Shown in pieces: positions 1 through 6,181 of a DNA stretch of 8,268 nucleotides. The DNA comes from Acetobacteraceae bacterium (GTDB taxonomy: Bacteria > Pseudomonadota > Alphaproteobacteria > Acetobacterales > Acetobacteraceae), in contig JANXRT010000340.1 in the NCBI GenBank assembly GCA_025356735.1, forward strand, positions 1 to 8,268, read 5' to 3'. Position 1 is the stretch's first letter, and the number at the start of each line of letters is the position of its first letter. A model generated the notes under the pieces. The model did no database searches and was not told the origin of the DNA. It saw nothing but the letters and a program-made list of their open reading frames with translations. The position numbers were made by a program, and so were the translations under genes.

Positions 1-96
1 AAATTTTTAACGCCAGACCAGAAATTCAAGATTATAAAAGAGCAGATGATGACAAAGACGAGTGTTACCGAGATCTGCAAGAAGTACGATCTCCCT
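1..96 (+). mobile_element. Transposase fragment (IS3-type OrfA-like HTH), cut at both ends
   Basis: Frame 1 is open from the window edge and reads KFLTPDQKFKIIKEQ, then a segment containing TEICKKYDLP. This resembles the N-terminal helix-turn-helix region of IS3-family OrfA-type transposases, which bind the IS ends. The match stops after the CCT codon at 94-96, where the family would normally continue with a second helix (Q-S-T/x-F/Y-Y-x-W pattern). From there the frame runs into antisense transketolase sequence and stops at TGA 157-159. Base composition is about 39% GC, against a strongly GC-rich remainder, so this piece is foreign. The start lies left of the window. No terminal inverted repeat or target duplication is visible at the junction, so it is not a clean insertion end. 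It could be a decayed IS remnant, a rearrangement, or an assembly join; the exact IS family is uncertain. Confidence 0.6.
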
Positions 97-2086
97 GGTA
101 GGCGATGGCAATGCGTGCGCCAGGTGCGGGGGGCACGACCCAGTGAGCGCCGGCGATGACGGCGGCGGGGTCGATGGTGCGGTCGGGCTGCATCAGCTGG
201 CGGGTGGACAGGCGCAACCACACCGCCGAGCCGTCGGGCTGCTGCATGTGGTGGAAGGCGTGGCGCATCAGGATGGCGAGCTCGTCGACATAGGTCGGCT
301 CGAAGCTCGCCAGCCGGTCGGCGGCCATGCCGATCAGCGGGGTGTTAATGGATTGGTGCTGGCCGCCCTCGGGGGCGAGGGAGATGCCGGACGGCGTGGA
401 TACCAGAAGAAAACGCGCATCCTGGTAGCAGGCGTAGATCAGCGCATCGAGGCCGCGGTTGACGAACGGGTCATACACCGTGCCGATCGGCAGCACGCGC
501 GCGCCGGTCAGCGAATGCGACAGGCCGGCGGCGCCGAGCAGGAGGAACAGGTTCTGCTCGGCGATGCCCAATTCGATGTGCTGGCCCTTGGGGCTCATGC
601 CCCAGCGCTGGGCGCTGGCGAGCTTGGAATCGCGGAACACGTCGTTGCGGGTGTGGCGGTCGAACACCCCGCGGCGGTTGACCCAGGGTCCGAGGTTGGT
701 CGAGACCGTGACATCCGGGCTCATCGTGACGATGTGGTCGCCGAGTTCCTTATAGGGGCCTTCCGGCCGCCCGATCTCGGCCAGGATGTCGCCGAAACCG
801 GACTGGGTGCTGGCGCGCCGGCCGACGACCTTTGGCGCCGGCAGGGTTTCGGGGATCTCGATGATCGGCGCGGTCAGGCAGCGGCCTTCCGGGGTCAGCT
901 TGGCGGCAAACGGGCAGGCGTCGAGGAAGGCGCGGAGTTCGGCCTCGGGCAGGTCGAGGCCCTCAAACAGGTCCCATTCATGGTCCGGCCGGATCGCCAT
1001 GTACTGTCGAAAAATCTCCATCTGCTCGCGGCTCATCAGCCCGGAGTGGTTGTCCTTGTGGCCGGCGAAGGGCAAGCCCATGCCCTTGATCGTGTAGGCG
1101 ATGAAGCAGGTCGGCTGGTCGCCGAGCGCGTCCGCGGCACGCAGCGTCTCGATAATGGTCTCGATGTCGTGGCCGCCGAGGTTGGTCATCAACGCGCCGA
1201 GCTCGTCGTCCGACAGCGGGTCGATGATGGCGCGAACGGTCTGGGAACGGCCGAGGTCGGCCAGCAGCGCCTGGCGCCAGGCGGCTCCGCCCTGGAAGGT
1301 CAGCGCCGAATAGAGGCTGTTCGGGCAGTCGTCGATCCAGGCGCGCAGCAATTCGCCGCCCGGGCGGGCGAAGGCGGCTTCGAGCCGACGGCCGTATTTG
1401 ATGGTGACGACGTTCCAGCCCATGTCGCGGAACAGGCCCTCGATGCGGCCGAACAGCCGGTCGGGAACCACGCTGTCAAGGCTTTGGCGGTTATAGTCGA
1501 TGATCCACCAGACATCGCGGACGTCGTGCTTCCAGCCTTCCAGCAGCGCCTCGTAGATGTTGCCCTCGTCCAATTCGGCGTCGCCGGCGATGGCGATGTG
1601 GCGGCCGGGCGGCAGATCCGGCCGCGACAGCCCGTGCAACCGGACATAATCCTGCATCAGCGCCGAAAAGCTGGTCATGGCGACGCCGAGGCCAACCGAG
1701 CCGGTGGAGAAATCGACCTCCGGGCCGTCCTTGACCCTCGACGGGTAGGATTGCAGGCCGCCCATCTTGCGCAGGTCATGCATGCGGGCCTGGTCGCCGC
1801 GGCCGAACAGCCAGTTGATGGCGTGGAACACCGGGCCGGCATGGGGCTTGACGGCAATGCGGTCCTGCGGCCTGGCAACCTCGAAATACAGCGCCGCCAG
1901 GATCGAGATCGAGGAGGCGCAGGAGGCCTGGTGGCCGCCAACCTTCAACCCGTCGCGGTTGGGGCGGATGTGGTTGGCGTTGTGGATCATCCAGGCGGAC
2001 AGCCAGAGCAGCTTTTTCTCCAGCTGCTGCAGGGTCTGGATGCGGCGGTCTATCGGTTCGGCTACGATTACGGAGGGTGCGTTCAT
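65..2086 (-). CDS. Transketolase / AceE-type pyruvate dehydrogenase E1 family protein, C-terminally truncated
   Basis: A 673-residue thiamine-diphosphate (ThDP) enzyme related to homodimeric pyruvate dehydrogenase E1 (AceE) and transketolase. Visible signatures: GLKVGGHQASCAS near residue 46; DRIAVKPHAGPVFHAINWL near 75; GSVGLGVA near 129; the ThDP/metal motif GDAELDEGN at about 168, followed some 25 residues later by DYNRQSLD, the GD...N motif; and in the second domain MSPDV near 456 and HIELGIAEQN near 504, carrying the glutamate that activates the cofactor. The first two domains look intact. The third, transketolase C-terminal domain stops after its first strand (ARIAIAYQG, near 658). The last seven residues (DRTSCRS and R) and the stop come from antisense transposase DNA. 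AceE-type proteins are usually about 780-890 residues, so over 100 are missing. The start at 2086 fits the family and follows a weak purine stretch. It lies downstream of malonyl-CoA decarboxylase on the same strand. Whether the substrate is pyruvate, another 2-oxoacid or a sugar phosphate cannot be told. The product is probably non-functional if the junction is real. Confidence 0.85.
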   Translation of the reverse strand: MNAPSVIVAEPIDRRIQTLQQLEKKLLWLSAWMIHNANHIRPNRDGLKVGGHQASCASSISILAALYFEVARPQDRIAVKPHAGPVFHAINWLFGRGDQARMHDLRKMGGLQSYPSRVKDGPEVDFSTGSVGLGVAMTSFSALMQDYVRLHGLSRPDLPPGRHIAIAGDAELDEGNIYEALLEGWKHDVRDVWWIIDYNRQSLDSVVPDRLFGRIEGLFRDMGWNVVTIKYGRRLEAAFARPGGELLRAWIDDCPNSLYSALTFQGGAAWRQALLADLGRSQTVRAIIDPLSDDELGALMTNLGGHDIETIIETLRAADALGDQPTCFIAYTIKGMGLPFAGHKDNHSGLMSREQMEIFRQYMAIRPDHEWDLFEGLDLPEAELRAFLDACPFAAKLTPEGRCLTAPIIEIPETLPAPKVVGRRASTQSGFGDILAEIGRPEGPYKELGDHIVTMSPDVTVSTNLGPWVNRRGVFDRHTRNDVFRDSKLASAQRWGMSPKGQHIELGIAEQNLFLLLGAAGLSHSLTGARVLPIGTVYDPFVNRGLDALIYACYQDARFLLVSTPSGISLAPEGGQHQSINTPLIGMAADRLASFEPTYVDELAILMRHAFHHMQQPDGSAVWLRLSTRQLMQPDRTIDPAAVIAGAHWVVPPAPGARIAIAYQGDRTSCRSR

Positions 2087-2107
2087 GGGTTTTCCCGATC
2101 AGGAAGG

Positions 2108-2147
2108 CCAGGGCTCTGCCCTGGACCCGCTAAGGGCTAGCCCTTAG
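2108..2147. repeat. Two adjacent perfect hairpins (intergenic palindromic element)
   Basis: The first hairpin is CCAGGGC-TCT-GCCCTGG (2108-2124), a perfect 7-bp stem with a 3-nt loop. Five bases later comes CTAAGGGCTAGCCCTTAG (2130-2147), a perfect 18-bp palindrome. A weaker CCTA-CTA-TAGG repeat follows at 2153-2163. The pair lies in the gap between the decarboxylase stop and the transketolase-like start. Neither stem is followed by a T-run on either strand, so this is not a classical intrinsic terminator. It resembles short REP-like intergenic palindromes that I recall from Acetobacteraceae genomes, which is an inference from memory. It could attenuate read-through or stabilise the end of the upstream transcript. 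Confidence 0.6.
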
Positions 2148-2155
2148 AACCCCCT

Positions 2156-2161
2156 ACTATA
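2156..2161 (-). promoter_or_regulatory. Possible -10 box (TATAGT) for the transketolase-like gene
   Basis: The minus strand reads TATAGT, five of six matches to TATAAT, about 70 nt upstream of the transketolase-like start. No convincing -35 box is seen 16-18 nt further upstream. If it is used, both hairpins at 2108-2147 would lie in the 5' leader. One short match in a GC-rich genome is weak evidence. Confidence 0.2.
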
Positions 2162-2170
2162 GGACGCAAG

Positions 2171-3532
2171 TCAGCCCCAGCCTCGGGCCTGGCGGCGGAT
2201 GTCGGTGGAGGCTTGGCGCTTGCCTTCGCCGGTGTAGGCCTCGTGATACGCCTCGATCCGATCGGGATCGTAGAGGTAGTTGACCATAAGGCCGGCACTC
2301 TCGCGCAAGCCCTTTTCCGACGTGTCGGCGCAGCTGTTCAGACGCTCGATGCGCGCGCCGTTCGATAGATGGAAGTGGGCGACCGCGTCGGGCGCGCGTT
2401 TCAAATCGTGCGGCAGGGTCTCGATCAGCAGGAAACGCGCGCACAGGCGCTCCAGGATGGCTGCCACGACACGGTTCTCGGACGGTGCGGCAAGCAAGGC
2501 TGTGGTGGCGCTGGCGGCATCGGGCACCACCTCGCGCAAAGCCACCGCTTCCTCGGCGGTCAACAGGGTCGGATCGTCCGCTGCCAGCAGCGGATCCAGC
2601 CATTTTCGAAAGCCGGGGATCGGGGAGAGCGTGGCGAATACCTGGAGACTGGAAAACTCGGCCGACAGCAGCGCCACCACGCGCTTGATCAGGAAATTGC
2701 CAAAACTGATGCCGGCCAGGCCAGCCTGGCAGTTGCTGATCGAATAGAAGATCGCGGTGTCGGCGCGCTTGGAGTCGAGCACCGGCGCCGCCTCATCCAA
2801 CAGCGCCTGGACGCTGTCGGCCAAGCCCTGGACCAGGGCGACCTCGACGAAGATCAGCGGCTCGTTCGGCATTCGAGGATGGAAGAAGGCGTAGCAGCGT
2901 CGGTCGGAGTCGAGCCGGTTGCGCAGGTCCGACCAGGACCGGATGGCGTGCACGGCCTCGTAACGCATGAGTTTTTCGAGCAGGCAGGCCGGGCTCGACC
3001 AGTCGATGCGGCGCAGCTCCAGGAAGCCGAGGTCGAACCAGCTGGCGAGCAGGCCGCGCAGGTCGGCATCGACGGCGGCCAGCAGCTTGTCCCCGCGGGT
3101 GCGGGTTATCAGCAGGCCGCGCATGTCGACGAGGAACTTCATGCCGTCGGGGATGGCGGTGAACTGCGACAGCAGACGCAGCCGGGGCGACTCCGCGGCG
3201 CGGCGGAGTGCTGCCATGGCGCTCGCGCGATCTGCGGCGTCCGTGGCGGCGGCGATCGCCGCGAAGGCCTCCGCCACGGCTTGCGGATCGGAATCAAACG
3301 AGCCGAGCCGCCGGAGGAAGGCAATGCGGCCCTCGGCATCGCGCTGCAGGTAGGTTTGGGCGAGATGGCCGGCTCGGTCGCGGGCGCTTACCTCGCCGCC
3401 GCGCGCTTGGAGGCAGGCGCGCATCTGTTGTTCCGTGTCGTCGTTCTCGGCTTCCGGAGCGTCGCGCCAGATTGAGCCAAGCCTGCGCAGGGTACGGTCG
3501 AACAGGCCGGAAGGCACGCCGGTGTCGCTCAT
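2171..3532 (-). CDS. Malonyl-CoA decarboxylase
   Basis: Encodes 453 residues and decarboxylates malonyl-CoA to acetyl-CoA and CO2, the last step of malonate use and a control on the malonyl-CoA pool (MatA/MLYCD family). The N-terminal helical oligomerisation region covers roughly residues 20-180. The C-terminal part is the GNAT-fold catalytic domain, with RCYAFFHPRMPNEPLIFVEVAL near 212-233, FYSISNCQAGLAGISFGNFL at 262-281 and AVAHFHLSNGARIERLN at 383-399. The serine in YSIS and His388 correspond, by my alignment from memory, to the catalytic Ser329 and His423 of the human enzyme. The C-terminal SEKGLRESAGLMVNYLY (405-421) is also characteristic. Length fits bacterial members (about 450-470). 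The start at 3532 has GGAG 9 nt upstream. No organelle or peroxisomal signal is present, so it should be cytosolic. It lies 17 bp after nnr on the same strand, probably co-transcribed. No matB (malonyl-CoA synthetase) or malonate transporter is in view. Confidence 0.95.
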   Translation of the reverse strand: MSDTGVPSGLFDRTLRRLGSIWRDAPEAENDDTEQQMRACLQARGGEVSARDRAGHLAQTYLQRDAEGRIAFLRRLGSFDSDPQAVAEAFAAIAAATDAADRASAMAALRRAAESPRLRLLSQFTAIPDGMKFLVDMRGLLITRTRGDKLLAAVDADLRGLLASWFDLGFLELRRIDWSSPACLLEKLMRYEAVHAIRSWSDLRNRLDSDRRCYAFFHPRMPNEPLIFVEVALVQGLADSVQALLDEAAPVLDSKRADTAIFYSISNCQAGLAGISFGNFLIKRVVALLSAEFSSLQVFATLSPIPGFRKWLDPLLAADDPTLLTAEEAVALREVVPDAASATTALLAAPSENRVVAAILERLCARFLLIETLPHDLKRAPDAVAHFHLSNGARIERLNSCADTSEKGLRESAGLMVNYLYDPDRIEAYHEAYTGEGKRQASTDIRRQARGWG

Positions 3533-3549
3533 CTTCTTCCGCTCCGGAA

Positions 3550-5022
3550 TTATTTCTGCATGTTACGCCCGATCCGTGAAGATGTCGTCATGACGGCTGC
3601 GAGATGCGGAGAAATATCCTCGGCCAGCATTCCCGCCCCGGCGGCGGTGGCGGCGCTTCCGTGCAGCCAGGCGCCGGCGGCGGCGGCATCGAACGCGGCC
3701 ATGCCCTGCGCCAAAAGCCCGGCGATGATGCCGGCCAGGGTATCACCGGCGCCAGCTGTGGCTAGCCATGGCGGCGCCGAGGCGTTGATCGCGGCGAACC
3801 CTCCCGGCGAGGCGATGATGGTGGCGGCGCCCTTCAGCAGCACGACCGCTCCAGTGATGGCGGCGGCATGGCGGGCGGCTTGCAGGCGGTCATGGCCGAT
3901 CGGGCCGAATACGCGGGCAAATTCGCCGTCGTGCGGGGTCAGCACGGCGCAGCCGCGCAAGCCGGCGGGATTGCCGGCATGGGCGGTGAGCGCGTCGGCG
4001 TCGGCGACCACCTGGCGGCCGGCGGCGAGCAGAAGGGCCAGGGTCTCGCGGGCGGTGGCCTGGCCCAGGCCCGGGCCGCAGACCCAGGTTTCCCGGCGCG
4101 CGTCGGATAGTTGAGTTGCGATGGGGGCCTCATCGACGATCACGCCCGCGGCGCCGGCGCGATAAAGGTCGGCGGCGCGGGTTATTTCGTCGCCAGCGGG
4201 GGCGATGGTGACCAGGCCGGCCCCTGCCCTGCGCGCGGCTTCGGCGGCGAGGCGGGCGGCGCCGGTCATCGCCGTGCCGCCGAGGATGGTGACGTGGCCG
4301 CGGCTGTATTTATGGCCGTCGGGCGCCGGCGTCGGCAATTGCCAGAGCCACGGTCCGTTGATCGCGGCGGAGGGCTTTGCCTGGTCGAGGACGGAGGGCG
4401 GCATGCCGATGTCGGCGAGGACGAGCTCGCCGCAAAGCTCGCGTCCTGGCAGCAGCAAATGGCCGGGCTTGAGGCGGAAGAACGTCACGGTCATCGCGGC
4501 TTGCGGTGCGAAGCCGCGGACCTGGCCGGTGGCGCCGTCGAGGCCGCTCGGCACGTCGATCGCGACCAGCGCCGGGCAGGCGGCGAGCACCGCGGCGATC
4601 TCGGCATCGACGTCGCGCGCTAGGCCGGCACCGAACACCGCATCGACGACGAGTTTGGCCCGCATGGCTTCGGCGGGGGTAAACGGGACGTTGACCCCGT
4701 GCCAGTTTGCCGCCGCGTTGGCCGCGTTCGATCCGGCGCGGGGTTCCGCCGTGCGGGCCAGGGTGATCGGCCAGCCGGATTGCTGAAGCAGTCGGGCGAC
4801 CACGTAGCCGTCGCCGCCGTTGTTGCCGGGGCCGCATAGAACAAGGGTACGGCAGGGGCGGAACCGGGCCTGGATCGCGCGCGCGGCGGCCCGGCCGGCG
4901 TTCTCCATGAGGGTGGACGCGCCAAGCCGCGCGGCCTGTGCGTCGGCGATCGCCATCTCGGCGGGCGTCAGCAGCTCATGCCGCGCGGCGATCTTGCATT
5001 CCCAGTCTTTGTCGAAAAGCAT
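3550..5022 (-). CDS. nnr: Bifunctional NAD(P)H-hydrate epimerase / ADP-dependent (S)-NAD(P)H-hydrate dehydratase
   Basis: A 490-residue fusion protein that repairs hydrated NADH and NADPH. The N-terminal YjeF_N/NnrE domain interconverts the R and S hydrates, and the C-terminal ribokinase-like NnrD domain dehydrates the S form using ADP. Epimerase signatures: AEMAIAD (21-27), MENAGRAAA (39-47), GPGNNGGDGYVVARLL (64-79), VVDAVFGAGL (125-134) and DVPSGLDGATG (156-166). Dehydratase signatures: HKYSRGHVTILGG (237-249), MTGAARLAAEAARRAGAGL (252-270), TPHDGEFARVFG (362-373), LKGAATII (396-403) and TAGAGDTLAGIIAGL (422-436), where the Asp of GAGD is the expected catalytic base. Length matches bifunctional Nnr (about 480-520). 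I chose the ATG at 5022 because the next 25 residues upstream (to 5097) are unlike the family and would overlap the parA leader; there is no strong Shine-Dalgarno site at 5022, so the start is less certain. First gene of the minus-strand run. Confidence 0.95.
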   Translation of the reverse strand: MLFDKDWECKIAARHELLTPAEMAIADAQAARLGASTLMENAGRAAARAIQARFRPCRTLVLCGPGNNGGDGYVVARLLQQSGWPITLARTAEPRAGSNAANAAANWHGVNVPFTPAEAMRAKLVVDAVFGAGLARDVDAEIAAVLAACPALVAIDVPSGLDGATGQVRGFAPQAAMTVTFFRLKPGHLLLPGRELCGELVLADIGMPPSVLDQAKPSAAINGPWLWQLPTPAPDGHKYSRGHVTILGGTAMTGAARLAAEAARRAGAGLVTIAPAGDEITRAADLYRAGAAGVIVDEAPIATQLSDARRETWVCGPGLGQATARETLALLLAAGRQVVADADALTAHAGNPAGLRGCAVLTPHDGEFARVFGPIGHDRLQAARHAAAITGAVVLLKGAATIIASPGGFAAINASAPPWLATAGAGDTLAGIIAGLLAQGMAAFDAAAAGAWLHGSAATAAGAGMLAEDISPHLAAVMTTSSRIGRNMQK

Positions 5023-5030
5023 GGCATGGA

Positions 5031-5056
5031 GTGTGGCAGACACCGGCAGACATGTC
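5031..5056. promoter_or_regulatory. Candidate operator: direct and inverted repeats between nnr and parA
   Basis: In the divergent gap, GGCAGACA occurs twice, at 5035-5042 and 5045-5052, exactly 10 bp apart, so on one face of the helix. The first copy lies within GTGT-GGCAG-ACAC (5031-5043, inverted repeat) and the second overlaps the palindrome GACATGTC (5049-5056). Repeats phased by a helical turn next to two divergent starts are what a dimeric repressor site would look like. No regulator is identified, and short repeats can arise by chance. Confidence 0.3.
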
Positions 5057-5079
5057 CGCGACCACACGCAACGATGATC

Positions 5080-5088
5080 TGCTATGCT
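5080..5088 (+). promoter_or_regulatory. Possible extended -10 promoter for the parA-copD-like pair
   Basis: TGC-TATGCT is an extended -10 (TGn) joined to a hexamer with four of six consensus bases. It sits about 30 nt upstream of the parA start, giving a short leader with transcription starting near 5095. No good -35 box is seen, which is tolerable for an extended -10 promoter. The repeats at 5031-5056 would lie just upstream. Confidence 0.3.
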
Positions 5089-5105
5089 GCATCGCAATAA
5101 ATGAC

Positions 5106-5110
5106 GGAGG
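5106..5110 (+). promoter_or_regulatory. Ribosome binding site of the ParA-like gene
   Basis: GGAGG ends 7 nt before the ATG at 5118, ideal spacing. It decides between that start and the out-of-frame ATG at 5114, which lies only 3 nt from the GGAGG and opens a different, low-complexity frame. Confidence 0.7.
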
Positions 5111-5117
5111 CGGATGG

Positions 5118-5747
5118 ATGGCGGTGGTGATCACGGTGGCGCAGCAGAAGGGTGGCGCCGGCAAGACCATGCTGGCGGCGAACATCGCGGCGGCGCTGGC
5201 GGCGACGCGCCGGGTTGCGGTGCTGGACATCGACCCGCAGCACAGCCTGCGGCGGTGGCATCACATCCGGGACGCGCGGCCGGTGGCGCCGCCCGCGATC
5301 GCGTTTTTCGACGTTTCCGGCTGGCGGCTGACCGCCGAGCTTGCGCGGTTGCGCTCGCAATTCGATGTCGTGGTGATCGACAGCCCGCCGCAGCTCGACA
5401 CCGATGCGCGGCTTGGCATACGCGGCGCCGACCTGGTGCTCATTCCGCTTCAGCCGAGCCCGCCGGACCTTTGGGCGGCGCTGGGCACCGTCAAGCTGGC
5501 GGGCGCCGAGCGCCGTCCGGTGAAGCTGATCCTCAACCGCACGCCGGCGGCCTCGAAGCTGCGCAGCGCGGTCGAGGCGGCGGTCGCCGCCGAGGGGCTG
5601 GCGCTGATGGCGGCGACGCTCGGCAACCGGGCGGCGTTCGCCAACGCCTTCGCGGTCGGGCTGGGGGTGACCGAGGCCTCGCCGAAATCGCTGGCGGCGG
5701 CGGAGATGCGTGCCATCATCGCCGAGATCACGGGGGAGACTGCATGA
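5118..5747 (+). CDS. ParA/MinD-type P-loop ATPase (orphan, short form)
   Basis: A 209-residue protein of the ParA/MinD/SIMIBI class, which bind ATP, dimerise and position DNA or protein cargo. It shows the deviant Walker A KGGAGKT at 11-17 (signature lysine K11), DIDPQHS at 37-43 (Walker A', D37-D39), the Walker B region VVVIDSPP at 84-91, and LILNRTP at 137-143. The C-terminus contains NRAAFANAFAVGLGVTE (170-186), a pattern typical of small ParA-like partition ATPases. There is no N-terminal DNA-binding extension, so it belongs to the short ParF-like form, typically 200-220 residues. Start 5118 is supported by GGAGG 7 nt upstream and by the motif beginning at once. It overlaps the next gene by 4 nt (ATGA), implying translational coupling. 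No parB or centromere-like repeat array is in view, so it is unlikely to be the main chromosomal partition gene. Its cargo is unknown. Confidence 0.88.
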   Translation: MAVVITVAQQKGGAGKTMLAANIAAALAATRRVAVLDIDPQHSLRRWHHIRDARPVAPPAIAFFDVSGWRLTAELARLRSQFDVVVIDSPPQLDTDARLGIRGADLVLIPLQPSPPDLWAALGTVKLAGAERRPVKLILNRTPAASKLRSAVEAAVAAEGLALMAATLGNRAAFANAFAVGLGVTEASPKSLAAAEMRAIIAEITGETA

Positions 5748-6181
5748 GCTGGAACCTGGTGCTGGCCGTTCATATACTGGGTGCGACGATCTGGGTCGGC
5801 GGCATGTTCTTCTCGCTGCTGGTGCTGCGGCCGAGCCTGGGTGTGCTGGAGCCGCCGATGCGGCTGGCTTTGCATGCGCAGGTGTTCCAGCGGTTTTTCC
5901 GGGTCATCTGGCATGTCATGCCGCTGACCTTGCTCAGCGGCTACGCCATCCTGTTCGGGGTCTATGGCGGGTTTCGCGGCGCCAATCCGTACGTCCACGT
6001 GATGCATCTGCTCGGGCTGGTGATGGCGGCGGTGTTCGTCTGGATTTTCCTTGTGCCTTGGAAGGGATTTCGTGGGGATGCGGCGAGCCGTCCGGCGGCG
6101 GTGGATCGCATTCGGAAGGCGATCGGCATCAATTTTGCCCTTGGCGTGGTTGCCATCGTGATGGGTGCGCTTGGCAACTAA
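5744..6181 (+). CDS. CopD-like four-helix integral membrane protein
   Basis: A 145-residue membrane protein with four predicted transmembrane helices at roughly 3-28, 54-76, 84-106 and 128-144. The first helix has the pattern VHILGATIWVGGMFF, typical of CopD/DUF2269-type proteins, where a His about seven residues before W-x-G-G is conserved. Other histidines in or near helices are H57 (IWHVMPLTLLSG), H85 and H88 (VHVMHLLG); in related families such histidines bind heme or copper, so a redox or metal role is possible but unproven. The large CopD domain with an N-terminal CopC part is absent. It starts at the ATG overlapping the parA stop (ATGA) and ends in TAA at 6179-6181, sharing bases with the convergent CoA-transferase stop. 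Its frame is open far upstream across parA, but that part is low-complexity shadow sequence and the membrane protein clearly begins at 5744. Function unknown. Confidence 0.82.
   Translation: MSWNLVLAVHILGATIWVGGMFFSLLVLRPSLGVLEPPMRLALHAQVFQRFFRVIWHVMPLTLLSGYAILFGVYGGFRGANPYVHVMHLLGLVMAAVFVWIFLVPWKGFRGDAASRPAAVDRIRKAIGINFALGVVAIVMGALGN

Noticed and set aside
62..2140. Open frame of 692 codons on the plus strand, antisense to the transketolase-like gene.
   Set aside because: Its translation is Gly/Ala/Arg/Val-rich with no family resemblance, and the opposite strand has clear ThDP-enzyme motifs. It is a GC-driven shadow.
2108..2147. Intrinsic terminator for the decarboxylase transcript.
   Set aside because: The stems are strong, but no T-run follows either of them on the minus strand, so I list the element as a repeat instead.
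2369..3475. Open frame of 368 codons on the plus strand across malonyl-CoA decarboxylase.
   Set aside because: No recognisable domain, low-complexity composition, wholly antisense to a confidently identified enzyme.
5023..5097. Longer N-terminus of Nnr starting at 5097.
   Set aside because: The extra 25 residues do not resemble the family and would overlap the divergent promoter region; start 5022 gives the usual length.
5114..5743. N-terminal extension of the CopD-like gene back to the ATG at 5114, fully overlapping parA in another frame.
   Set aside because: The extension is Gly/Ala/Arg-rich with no domain, its ATG is only 3 nt from the GGAGG, and the membrane protein has a natural start at 5744 coupled to the parA stop.
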